This document shows positions 18,777-27,819 of a stretch of 64,000 nt of DNA, piece after piece. The notes below the pieces were generated by a model that saw only the letters and a program-made list of their open reading frames with translations, was not told the origin of the DNA and made no database searches. Origin of the DNA: Corynebacterium heidelbergense (GTDB lineage Bacteria; Actinomycetota; Actinomycetes; Mycobacteriales; Mycobacteriaceae); assembly GCF_028609845.1 (NCBI RefSeq), contig NZ_CP063191.1, positions 372,001 through 436,000 on the forward strand. The letters run 5' to 3'. Numbering within the stretch: position 1 is the first letter of the stretch; every line of letters begins with the position of its first letter. A program made the translations under genes and the position numbers.

Positions 18777-18782
18777 TGTCAT

Positions 18783-19576
18783 ATCCTTTGTGTGTCACTT
18801 GACTTTAAAACTGCTTTCGAAATAGATAGTAGCGCTAGAGGAAGCTATTTTGGCACTATTTAACCCAATGTTCATGATTTGTTCGTGTACGTTCGAAAAG
18901 CGGCTTGTTGACGCCAGACCATGAGCGTAGCTTGACGCTAAGAGCGTCTTGAAGCTGGATCTATTTGGTGAGGGCTCGGCTGTTGGCTCTGGCTTCCATT
19001 CGAGATGCTACATCTGCTAGCTGAGGGTAACTCTGCAGCGGAATGTTGAAGTTGGAAGCACTCGGTCGACTGGGATGCGTAGGGGGCTCTTCGACACCTC
19101 GTGCGCCGCATAAACCATCGTTTGTGTCCCACCCGCGTCCGCACCTCGGCGGGCGGGCATTCTCCCAGGACAGCGCTGTGCAAAATTGTGCCCGTTACTT
19201 GGCCTGGGCATGACGTCCTTAGCGACAGGTTGTGCATCATGAGGGGATGGGTGGTGGAATCGCCGTGGGAAGGGTGAGGGCTTCTAGCTATGTGGGATCA
19301 AAATTCTGGAAGCAGGCCGATGTTTCACCCCGGTGGAATGTACATGGCAAGACGCTTCCTGCTCGAAGGTGGCGAGGTATCGCTGCAGGTGACAGTGATC
19401 GTGTTAATGAAGGTACTTCCCAGTTGGGCACTTCAGTGTTGGACCTTCACAGGGTGCCATGTCGTGAGGCCGGCTTCGCGTACGCCAGGAAACATCCAGG
19501 CTGCCGCCGTCCAGTGGGGGCGCTTGTCGACGGTTGTTGGGCGTTGGCAGCTGGTCTGCAGCGGATCGGTGTGCAG
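18783..19576. other. Gene-poor stretch with one possible gene tail
   Basis: About 790 bases without a recognisable gene. On the minus strand a short frame ending at 18961 encodes NIPLQSYPQLADVASRMEAR, which reads like the end of a real protein, perhaps of a transposition or mobilisation gene. The plus-strand open frames in 19232-19591 have no supporting motif or binding site. Confidence 0.3.
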
Positions 19577-20131
19577 CTACCTATGGGGTGACAGCGCTTC
19601 AGGATGTGAACCTTTGGATCTCTTCAGCCCTGCAGTGAGTACAAGGAAACCTAAGAGGGACAACACCGCGCCGGTGAGAGCTGGGGCTCGATGGCCCAGC
19701 CCGGCTGAAATGGCCAACCCCGCGATAGCTACACCCACCGTGTTCCCGAGGTTGAAGGATGCAATATTGGCTACAGACGCGAGTGTTGTTGCCCCGTCAG
19801 CGCGCTTGAGTACCCGTTGCTGTAGTCCAGGGACCGTCGCGAAACCGACAAGGCCCACCGCGAAAACAGCGAGGGCAACGCCAGGGCGCCAGGGGGTAGA
19901 TAACCAGTATGCGACGAGAACAACCGGCAGCAGCGCCGAAAACGCTACAAGGCTGCGTTCCCCGGAGCGGTCGGCTGCTCGGCCTCCGACGATATTCCCG
20001 AAGAACAGCCCCAGTCCGAAGATGACGAGGAGCCAGGGAACTGCCTGCCGGTCGAAACCAGATAGCTGAACAAGAGTCGGCTCGACGAAAGCTTCGGTCG
20101 AGGATGCTACCCCGGTCGGTGTTTGGGCATC
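19577..20131 (-). pseudogene. C-terminal half of an MFS efflux transporter
   Basis: A single open frame (stop at 19577, bounded upstream by a TAG near 20134) encodes about 184 residues typical of the second half of AraJ-type sugar/drug efflux permeases: LVIFGLGLFFGNIVGGRAADR contains the conserved GxxxD/RxGR loop, and four to five membrane helices follow (VALAVFAVGLVGFATVP, LGNTVGVAIAGLAISAGLG, LTGAVLSLLGFLVLTAG). The six N-terminal helices and start codon are absent, so it is a fragment. Confidence 0.65.
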
Positions 20132-20551
20132 CTAAGTGGGTGCGGGGATCGTCGAAGCTGACTGCACCGTCCGACGTGAAGAGGCAAATTGACCGAGACC
20201 TGACGATTTGGGTGTCCCTAAACAACCCCTACAATGGCACCTTTATCTTTGCCTGCTCAGGCCCGTTTCTACCCGACGGGTTGCAGAGAAGGTTGGTTGA
20301 CCGTTCTCTAATCTGCTGATGATGTAGACGATATTACCGCCCGTAGGGGACGGCGGTTAGTTTTCTCTAGTCAGATTTGCTTTACGGGGGCGGGAGCCGG
20401 TTTGACCCTGGTAGCATTGTTGACCTGTTCTAATTGAGGAATGTCGATTATAAGGTAGAAATAGAGTGAAGTATGTCTTGAGTCGATCTATTAGTGCATG
20501 GCCCTAAGAGGTGCTGTACACTACGGAAGACGATTAACTAACGAAGTTGAG
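20132..20551. other. Intergenic stretch, nothing recognised
   Basis: About 420 moderately AT-rich bases between the MFS fragment and the ABC permease, both on the minus strand. No open frame, terminator or repeat stands out. Confidence 0.3.
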
Positions 20552-21649
20552 CTAAAGTAGTACGAGGTACCCAGACACGAGTATAAAGCTCCCTATTAGA
20601 AGCACTAGGTACTGACGCGGATGTTTCAAAACCTCCTTCTCGGTCCGAAGTCCACTCAAAGGGTACACAATTTCACAAATTGCGAACAAGCAGGAAACTA
20701 TCGCAAAAGTTGCTACTGCGAAAGGTATAAACATAAACGAAATACCATTCAGTGCGATTGCAATGAAAATCAAAGGCGTAGCAACGACGCCGTAATAAAA
20801 GAACAATAGTATGCAATACTGGAGTTTCAAATTACGCTCAACACCGAGCATTCGTGCTGCCTGAACAGTATCTGGATCTCGAGACATCGTTGTCGTGAGC
20901 ACAGATGTCGACAGGCACACCGAAAGACCAGGAGGGGTAGCAAGGGGATACTCACGCGAGAGTAAGAGGAAAAGAGCGCCAAAACCGATTACAGCAACCG
21001 CATTTACCCAGACTCTTTGGTCCGTGAGAAGGCAGGCAAGGTAGTAATTTCGTGTTCTTGACGCGGGGCGAGCATTAGCCGAATTGAGTAGAGGAGGTGA
21101 CTTGGCGAAAACGATGCACAACGAAACGATGACCATCATTGTCAACCAAGTGATAAACGATGGCAAAACTAACGGACTGGCGGCAAGTAGGCCGCAAAGA
21201 ACAAGTGCAAAAGGCCACTGGAATCTGAAGTCAAGCAGAAGAATAGGCCAAATAGAGCAATATACAAAAAGTAAAAAGACGCTAGTCGAGAGGACGGCAA
21301 TGAAGGACCTGCCGGCTGCGATAAGTAATGTGGCCTGACAAACACCAAACTCGACAGCGAAAAGTATTGCCCCGGCCAGAAGAGAAGCTCGAGCTAACAC
21401 TCCCCGCGAAACGGGCCACTGCAACAGCTGGTTCAACCTTGGATCCCTTGCCCATATTGCAGCATTGGAGAACGAGGCTAAGCCTGTCACGACGGAAAGA
21501 AACGATAAGCATCGCGACTGAGAAGCATTAGATAATAGAAAATATCCGACGGGGATAGCGGCCACAGTTAGCAGCAAGCTTACTTGAAGGAGCCTGCGAC
21601 TTACGAACTCGCCTAGGAGTCCCTGCACCGCTGTTCGGTACTGGGTCAT
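20552..21649 (-). CDS. ABC-2-like transporter permease
   Basis: The 365-residue product has roughly ten hydrophobic segments, beginning with a cytoplasmic helix and LLQVSLLLTVAAIPVGYFLL and ending with YLVLLIGSFILVSGYLVLL, and no soluble catalytic domain. Its ATG overlaps the stop of the upstream ATPase gene (TAATG), which marks it as the permease of that ABC system. The sequence is AT-rich. Substrate is unknown; peptide export or immunity is possible given the secreted proteins nearby. The open frame is intact although its ATPase is broken. Confidence 0.7.
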   Translation of the reverse strand: MTQYRTAVQGLLGEFVSRRLLQVSLLLTVAAIPVGYFLLSNASQSRCLSFLSVVTGLASFSNAAIWARDPRLNQLLQWPVSRGVLARASLLAGAILFAVEFGVCQATLLIAAGRSFIAVLSTSVFLLFVYCSIWPILLLDFRFQWPFALVLCGLLAASPLVLPSFITWLTMMVIVSLCIVFAKSPPLLNSANARPASRTRNYYLACLLTDQRVWVNAVAVIGFGALFLLLSREYPLATPPGLSVCLSTSVLTTTMSRDPDTVQAARMLGVERNLKLQYCILLFFYYGVVATPLIFIAIALNGISFMFIPFAVATFAIVSCLFAICEIVYPLSGLRTEKEVLKHPRQYLVLLIGSFILVSGYLVLL

Positions 21650-22358
21650 TATTTCCCCTGTGCGGTACGGTTTTCATCCAACAGGGAAATCAAATCATCG
21701 CGTGTTTTAGGCACATCCTGCGGGCCTGTCATAGATCCCCTCTGCAGAATGTAGAGAGTGTCTGCTGTATCTATCAACGACTCAGCGACATGGGATCTCA
21801 TGATAATGCTAGTACCAGCATCACGGGCCTAGCGGATAGACGAGTATAGAAAATCCGTTCCGAGGGAATCAAGCGCATCGACAGGTTCGTCTAGAATCAA
21901 AAGCGGTGGCTTGATGGCAAAGGCAGCGATTAATCTAGCCTTTTTCGAGTTTCTTGAACTCAATTCACCTATACGAGTTTTCGCGAAAGAGCCGAAATTG
22001 AAACCGTCGATCAATTCATGAAGTATGTCGTCTGGAGCCTTGTCGTACGCAGCAGAGACGAAGCGAAGGTAGGTTTCAAACGACCAATTTCGAAAGCTTT
22101 GGTCCTCCGTGAACACGGTCATGCGCGTACGTTTGAACCCTGGACTGTCCGGGGTGGTCGGGTTGCCAGCGAAATCCATCGACTCGAACTTGGCGTTCTT
22201 CAGAAGGCCACTTAAACCCTTGATGAATGTGGTTTTCCGGCTCCGTTTCCGCCCAGCAAGCCAACAACGCTACCTGGTTGTACCTCGAACTGCGGAATGG
22301 AAAGAACAGGCGGTTCCGATAGTTGATATCCAAACTCGCCCTGTCTGATGGTGAACAT
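21649..22358 (-). pseudogene. ABC transporter ATP-binding protein with frameshift in Walker A and a nonsense codon
   Basis: ATG 22358 opens a frame reaching GLLGGNGAGK, then stops because one A is missing from the AAAA run (22233-22236 on the plus strand). In the shifted frame the protein continues TTFIKGLSGLL and later PPLLILDEPVDALDS (Walker B). A TAG at 21829-21831 after DFLYSSIR interrupts again; beyond it the frame reads ARDAGTSIIMRSHVAESL, the normal H-loop region, to TAA at 21649. The intact gene would encode about 235 residues. Two lesions mean no functional ATPase unless the sequence is wrong. Confidence 0.8.
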
Positions 22359-22393
22359 AGAATGACGGTCCCCCCGCAGGCAGTGATGTTAGA

Positions 22394-22561
22394 TCAGCGG
22401 CTTGTCCTATCGGATTGCCTACCCTTCGCCAGGGCTGCAATGAAAATAACAGCGGCTACTAAAAACACGACGCCGAGCAGTGTATTTCCACGCACGAAGC
22501 TGGCCACCGAGACTGCCACGAAGAGCGCGGCGGCAACGCTGCGAAGTAGACGACTAGACAT
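22394..22561 (-). CDS. Tiny two-helix membrane protein at the head of the ABC operon
   Basis: A 55-residue frame (MSSRLLRSVAAALF...) has two hydrophobic segments, AAALFVAVSVASFV and TLLGVVFLVAAVIFIAALA, and a basic end (KGRQSDRTSR). AAGGAG lies eight bases before the ATG, a strong start signal. It ends 35 bases before the ATPase gene on the same strand, so it belongs to that operon. Possible roles are an immunity peptide or transporter subunit; neither is shown by sequence. Confidence 0.55.
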   Translation of the reverse strand: MSSRLLRSVAAALFVAVSVASFVRGNTLLGVVFLVAAVIFIAALAKGRQSDRTSR

Positions 22562-22994
22562 ATGACAGACTCCTTAGATCATGAAGAGCGTAGTGACGAA
22601 TTGTTAATGAGTAGGTCGATACTAGCGCACCAGGAATAATCAACAACATGAATTGATGATGGATCGCTAGTGTGTGGAGGAACAGGACCAGTGCAAGTGG
22701 CCAAGTCTAATGATAGTGTATCGCATCGGTGAGCGAAATAGTTTCTGGGCCGTGGCGCTATGCGTGACCACGCTTCTCGCGCACCCTGCCCGTGAGTTCT
22801 CACCCACCCTACGCATGAGGATGTAATTCCCACCACAGGGATACGACGGGCGACGTTGCTGAGGATGGTGAGCGCCTACTGCTGAGGGATCAGGAGGCCT
22901 GCCAGTGGGTCGATGCTTCAACCGGGTGAAGCAAGAGCCGTAATTTATTTCCCGCCCGCACGTATCCGAGGTGGGGTGGAAGCAGTATCGGCAA
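22562..22994. other. Intergenic stretch between the ABC operon and the resolvase
   Basis: No gene is recognised. The part next to 22562 should hold the promoter of the divergent ABC operon, and the far end merges with the resolvase's likely recombination site. Open frames on the minus strand here lack start signals. Confidence 0.3.
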
Positions 22995-23023
22995 TGTAAA
23001 AGCAGCTTTGCACTGGTTTTACA
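22995..23023. promoter_or_regulatory. Candidate resolvase-binding subsite
   Basis: TGTAAAA and TTTTACA form an inverted repeat spanning 29 bases, about 90 bases upstream of the serine recombinase start. Size and symmetry fit one res subsite of Tn3-type resolvases, which usually lie just upstream of their gene and also control it. Further subsites were not clearly seen. Confidence 0.4.
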
Positions 23024-23112
23024 CATCCGCCAGAACCCACCGCCGCTATAAAAGGAACTCCTCGGTAGGTCAATTTGCCACCATTGCAGCGAGCTCATAG
23101 AGATGCCTTGAC

Positions 23113-23745
23113 ATGTCTGGTGCAGTTCCACCATGCACCGGGCGGGTCTTCGGCTACGCGCGGGCGTCGACCGGTGATCAGAATCTGGATCGGCAAATCG
23201 CAGCCCTCGGTGAGGTGGACATGCTCATTGAGGATAAGGAGTCGGGCAAGAACGTCGCCGACCGAGATGAGCTGTCGGCCCTGATGCGTTTCGTCAAAGC
23301 TGGGGACAATATCCGGGTCAAAAGCGCTGACCGGCTCGCCCGGTCGAGCTCGGATCTGTTAGCGATTGCGGAGAACTTGAAATCCCGGAAGGTTGGCTTG
23401 GAGTTTGTGGACAACCCGGCATTGAAAACGACCACCCCGCAGGGTTACTTCATGCTGACGGTGTTGGCAGCAGTAGCCCAGTTGGAGCGCGAGATCATCC
23501 TGGAGCGCCAAGCCGAGGGCATTGCCCTGGCGAAGAAAAAGGGCAAGTACACCAAGGCGCCTCGTTTGACCCGCCAGCAGGTGCTTGACGCCCGCCGACG
23601 GGTGGCAGAAGGGGTGCCGAAAGCCCAGGTTGCTCGTGACCTCCAGGTCAGTAGGCCGACGCTGTATGCGGCGTTGTCGGGTACCGGGGTGTACGCCGAT
23701 GGGGGCCGCAAGGATGAGGACGCTGAAGAACCCCCGCTGTGGTGA
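23113..23745 (+). CDS. Serine site-specific recombinase (resolvase/invertase family)
   Basis: The 210-residue protein has the catalytic serine in VFGYARASTGDQNLDRQ, the conserved RLARSSSDLL and the E-helix QLEREIILERQAEGIALAK, followed by a C-terminal helix-turn-helix (GVPKAQVARDLQVSRPTLYAAL). This is a complete small resolvase, as used by plasmids to resolve multimers and by Tn3-type transposons. The tail after residue 190 is acidic and unusual. It is one of the few intact mobile-DNA genes in the island. Confidence 0.92.
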   Translation: MSGAVPPCTGRVFGYARASTGDQNLDRQIAALGEVDMLIEDKESGKNVADRDELSALMRFVKAGDNIRVKSADRLARSSSDLLAIAENLKSRKVGLEFVDNPALKTTTPQGYFMLTVLAAVAQLEREIILERQAEGIALAKKKGKYTKAPRLTRQQVLDARRRVAEGVPKAQVARDLQVSRPTLYAALSGTGVYADGGRKDEDAEEPPLW

Positions 23746-23763
23746 CAGTGAGGGTTCAGAGGC

Positions 23764-23937
23764 TTACGCAGATACCCTGTGTTGGCGGCGTAGCAGCAGC
23801 CACGTCAGCGCTGCGGCGACAACCAGAGCACCAATGGGCCACACAGCAACATTCCATTGCAGGAATCCGAGGGCCGCGATGAGGGCGACGATGGTAGCTG
23901 CGACAAGAAGGATGAGCCAGTTGTACTTGTTTGTCAT
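23764..23937 (-). CDS. Tiny two-helix membrane protein
   Basis: A 57-residue frame starts MTNKYNWLILLVAATIVALI and continues with a second helix (VWPIGALVVAAALTWLLL) and a basic tail (RRQHRVSA). GGTAGGAG directly precedes the ATG at three bases, and the composition is clearly that of a membrane protein. It is convergent with the resolvase, 18 bases away. No family is recognised. Confidence 0.55.
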   Translation of the reverse strand: MTNKYNWLILLVAATIVALIAALGFLQWNVAVWPIGALVVAAALTWLLLRRQHRVSA

Positions 23938-24171
23938 GACTCCTACCTACACGTTGCGCCGCGAACTCCGCCAGCCCAGGTGAGTTCGAGCAGGAGTCGC
24001 TGACCGGACGGGACAGCTCGTTAAAGTCGACGATCTACCAATCGGAGCGATTGCCACGATGCTCGGCAACAACTGCACCACCGCGTGGCGCGCACTGAAC
24101 AGCCACAGCGAAGCTCTGGCAATCTCGGGGGGGGCAAGAGCAATGGTGGTTTGCGGAAAAAATATTAGAAA
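23938..24171. other. Short intergenic stretch, nothing recognised
   Basis: No gene is seen between the two tiny membrane protein genes. Its end nearest 24172 is A-rich on the plus strand and serves as the U-tract of a minus-strand terminator. Confidence 0.3.
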
Positions 24172-24194
24172 ACCCTCGAACCATGTCCGAGGGT
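24155..24194 (-). terminator. Intrinsic terminator of the 35-residue membrane protein gene
   Basis: On the minus strand ACCCTCG pairs with CGAGGGT around a nine-base loop (24172-24194) and is followed by TTTCTAATATTTTTTCC. This is a good rho-independent terminator about 50 bases after the tiny gene at 24244-24351. Confidence 0.65.
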
Positions 24195-24243
24195 AGGGAA
24201 GGGAGAATGCTCCAAAGTGGCAGATCGATAGAGGACCTGGGTT

Positions 24244-24351
24244 CTACTTCTTTCCTGCTGCTTTGAAAATCTTGACTATCAGCCACACTAGTGCGGCAAT
24301 AATCAAAACGGTGACAAGCACAAGCGCAATCTCTATGATTCCAAAATTCAC
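24244..24351 (-). CDS. Tiny single-helix membrane protein (35 residues)
   Basis: GTG at 24351, with AGGAG seven bases upstream, opens a 35-residue frame consisting almost wholly of one hydrophobic helix (IEIALVLVTVLIIAALVWLI) and a basic end (VKIFKAAGKK). A terminator follows. Start signal, helix and terminator together argue for a real gene, either a small membrane peptide, a type I toxin-like peptide or an immunity peptide. It follows the damaged secreted-protein gene at 24387 by 35 bases on the same strand. Confidence 0.5.
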   Translation of the reverse strand: MNFGIIEIALVLVTVLIIAALVWLIVKIFKAAGKK

Positions 24352-24386
24352 GATGAAGCTCCTATACTTCTATCTGTAACCTAAGT

Positions 24387-24853
24387 TTATGGTTTCGTGG
24401 TTATGCAAGCCCAGGAAGATTCTTTACCGTCGATGTGGTAGCGCCCACACACGTCGGTATCTGCCTCAAACGTCTCGCTGTGAAGATCGAACGTGAGGTA
24501 GTGGCCAGGAAAAACGGATTGCGCAACTGTTTGCAGTTGTTCACACTTCCGTGACGTTCCTGGTGTGCCTCATTCGCATCAGTCCATTGGATATCGAAGC
24601 TGCCTCCGCAGACGTTGTCTTTCCAGAAGCTATCTGGGCCGCCGCGCCATCCTACTTCAGCATAGTGGGCATGGAGACCCGTTCCGTCCACGTAGATGAA
24701 CGCCCTGGAGTTCGGCCCCTCGCCCGGAGCAGGTGCCTCGCCAAGTGCGCTGGGAGCGAAAAGGTTCCGGGTGCTGGTTGACGTTTCGGCATACCTCCCG
24801 TGGCCGTTAGCGGCAGCTTGTTCGTACCCCTCTCCGGGGGCCCTGCGGGGCAT
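24387..24853 (-). pseudogene. Frameshifted cysteine-containing secreted-type protein
   Basis: One frame from 24853 gives a Pro/Gly-rich region and then AFIYVDGTGLHAHYAEVGWR and DSFWKDNVCGGSFDIQWTDA. After HQE the neighbouring frame is far more protein-like (TSRKCEQLQTVAQSVFPGHY, ETFEADTDVCGRYHIDGKES, WACITT) and ends at 24387. Restoring one base near GGAACG joins them into a domain with four cysteines, suggesting an exported disulfide-bonded protein. The N-terminus is unclear; an Ala-rich signal-like stretch lies in another frame upstream. No family is recognised. Confidence 0.4.
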
Positions 24854-25135
24854 CGGCAGCTCCTAGAGCTGCGGTGGCTGCGGCGGCTGTTGCCCAAGAG
24901 GGGTAGCCACCCGCGGCTGGGAGTTCTCACCTTTCCACATCTGGGTCTGCCTTGCTGACTTAACGAACCTTCTCAGCTCACCAGAACCCCCTGGCTCGAA
25001 GCCCCCGCGTAGCAAGAGGTCCCGACTCCCAAACAGCCGAGCCCCTTACGAGCAAAGATACATTTGCAGGAAACCGTCGAGTAGTTCGGTGGGCTGTGGG
25101 TTGGCCTGTGGTGGACCTGGGGAAGGCGGGTGTAG

Positions 25136-27554
25136 TTGTCGGTGTTGACGGTGGCGAAGCTGCATGCGGAGTCGGTGGCGTATTACGAGTCGACGGTGGA
25201 TGTGTCTGGTGGGGTGGATGGGTACTACTCGGAGGATGGTCGTCAGCCCGCGCGGGCGTGGGTGACGGGCGAGTCGGCGGGGGCTGTGGATGCCATCTCG
25301 GGGCAGTTGGGTGTTGAGCCGGGAATGGTGGTGGATGGGGCAGGGGTGCGGTCGTGGTTTAACGGTGCTGTTGGCCCCAGTGGCGTGAAGTTGGGTCGTG
25401 CTCCGGGTAGTCGGGGGGTGCCGGGTTACGATTTGGCGTTTTGCGCGCCGAAAAGTGTGTCCATTGTGTGGGGGTTAACCGATGATGAGGATGTGCGTGC
25501 GGCGGTGGATCGTGCGCATGCGGCGGCGGTGGCAAGTGGGATGGATTATCTCACTACCCATGCGGGGTACACCCGGCGGGCGAGTCGTGATGATCCGAGT
25601 GTGATGGTGATCGAATCGCTGCCTGGATTATCGGGGGTGCGGTACGAACACCGGACGAGCCGCGCGGGTGATCCGCATGTGCATTCCCATGTGTTGCTGT
25701 CGAATAAGCAGTTGTGTCGGGATGGGAAGTTCCGCACGATTGATGGGACGAGTGTGTATCACGAGCTGCGGGCAGCGGGCATGGTGTATCAGGCTCACTT
25801 ACGCGCGGAACTCACGGCGGCTTTGGGGGTGCGGTGGGGTGAGATTGTCAATGGGTGTGCCGAGATTGTGGGGTTGGATGATCCGGAGTTTATCCGGGGG
25901 TTTTCCACCCGCGCGTCGGAGATTGATGCGTGGCGTCAGGCGCAGGGGGTTGGTGATGATGAGCACCGCTCGGAGGTGATGAATCGTCTTTTTGCCCGGT
26001 TGGGTCAGAAAACCACCCGGCGGCGGAAGGATGTTGATACCCCGCTGGCGGAGCTGCAGGCCCAGTGGGCGGGCAGTGCGGTGCCGGTCGACGTTTACCC
26101 GCGCTGATGTGGTCGAGGCGGCTGCCGGTTTGGTCGGCGGGGATGTTCCTGCCGCTGGGTTGGTGGATCGGATTGAAGCGTTAGTTGATGAGGTGTTTGC
26201 TTCGGGGTTGGCGTGGACGGTGACCCCGGAGCGGTCGCGGGGGTATGACCGGCGGATGCGGGAGGGCTCGCAGCGGTTTACCGCTGAGGTGGTTGTTGAT
26301 GAGGTCAATAGGGGGATTGATCTGGCCTGCCAGCAGGTTCGTTCGCCGGTGCGGCAGCCGGTGGAGATCACCCCGGTCGATGGGGTGTTATCGGATGCGC
26401 AGGCAGCTGCTGTGCGGCAGGTGGTGTGTTCGCCGTGGCGTGCGGGTGTGATTGTGGCCCCGGCGGGGGCGGGGAAAACATCGTCGTTGGCGGCAGCCCG
26501 CGCGGCGTGGAACCAGGTGGGCAAGCAGGTGGTGGGGCTTGCCCCGACGGGTAAGGCAGCTGATGTGATGACGATGGATAACGTGGCTGATTCCTCGTCA
26601 ACGATCGCTCGGGTGTTGTGGGGCACAGAGTCGCTCTCGGCTAGCCAGGTGGCCGCACAGGTGGGGTGGACAGATCAGACGGTGGTGGTGGTTGACGAGG
26701 CGGGGATGGTGTCGAACCGGGAGTGTGTGCGGTTGTTGGACATCGCCGCGAGTGTTGATGCGCGGGTGGTGTTTGTGGGTGATCCGCACCAGTACGCGGC
26801 GGTGAATCAGCGCAGTGGGTTGTTGGGCACGTTGGCTGCAGAGGTGCCGGATGCGGTGGAGTTGCGGGAAGTGTTCCGGCAGCGTGATGCCGCGGAACGG
26901 CGGATGTCGACGTGGCTGCGCAATGGGGGTGCCGCGTTGGTGTCCCAGGCGGCGCAGTGGTACGCCGAGCATGGCAGGGTGCATGCCGGTAGTGCCACGG
27001 CGATGCTCACCGACGCGCTGGAGGGGTGGAGCGCAGATCGGGCAGCCGGGCTGGATAGTGTGCTCATCGCTGGGGATAACGACACGGTGGATGCGTTGAA
27101 CCGGGCCGCGCAGTCCCGACGGGTGGCGGCCGGGGAGGTCAACGCCTCTGGCCGGTCGTGTCGGCTCGGTGGTGGGGTATCGCCACAACAAGGGTTCGTT
27201 GGGGATGTGATCATCACCCGCCGGAATGATTATGAGTTGGTGACCTCCTCGGGTGAGCCGGTGCGCAATGGGCAACGGTGGGTCATTGATGCGGTGGGCC
27301 GGGATGGGTCAGTAGCACTGCGCCGGTGTGACTCAGATGGCGCGACGGTGGTGGTGCCCGGTGAGTACTTGGGTGAGCATGCGCACTTGCAAGGGGGTCG
27401 TGACACCGATGCGCTCGGCAAGGTCGTACGCAGGCACGGTCCTTTCTTAGGGCGGGTGTATGCGTCGTTGCACCTAGCCCGTTGGCAGGACGCCGACAGT
27501 GAGCCAGGTGCGGTTGACGCGCTGGGAAATGACCTGACGCGGAGACCGCTCTGA
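25136..27554 (+). pseudogene. MobF-family conjugative relaxase/helicase (TraA/TrwC-like), frameshifted and 3'-truncated
   Basis: The first part (25136-26107) is a MobF relaxase domain: tandem N-terminal tyrosines (ESVAYYESTVD) and the metal-binding histidines in GDPHVHSHVLLSN. Near 26075-26100 the frame shifts by one base, and the second part (to 27554) carries a RecD-like helicase with Walker A APAGAGKTSSLAAA and Walker B VVVVDEAGMVS. Full enzymes exceed 1,000 residues; here homology stops after EYLGEHAHLQ, before the last helicase motifs. The start is a TTG or a nearby GTG. It marks former conjugative DNA. Confidence 0.8.
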
Positions 27555-27819
27555 CCCAGGCGAACCACCAAGGCAACGGTGCCTTTCGGTGTTCTGTAGG
27601 CACAACCAGGGACTCCGCTTGGAAAGCTCGGACAGGCTGGCGCCATCTCGAACGGCGGCCATCTCGAGTGTTCTTGACATTCTCGGGTTCCGGACGTGGA
27701 GGCTGCATTTCGATGGTTTACCGAAACTTCGGCGGACATGCCGCCTCGTCCTGCCCTCCTCTTCCCACCCGCCTGTGTCTTTACCTCGTTGGGCCGTGGG
27801 TCCGTTTTATGGTGGGGGC

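Larger units (their letters stand above)
13879..27560. mobile_element. Accessory island of decayed plasmid/conjugative DNA
   Basis: This 13.7-kb block separates the carbonic anhydrase gene from the secreted-protein gene at 27820. It contains relics of a plasmid replicase, a restriction-modification enzyme, an efflux pump, an ABC transporter and a MobF relaxase, plus an intact serine resolvase. Parts (17-22.5 kb) are visibly more AT-rich than the flanks. Exact ends and target repeats were not identified; integration of one or more plasmids followed by decay is inferred. Confidence 0.65.

Noticed and set aside
19232..20069. Plus-strand open frames opposite the MFS fragment
   Set aside because: Composition is not protein-like, whereas the minus strand shows clear transporter helices.
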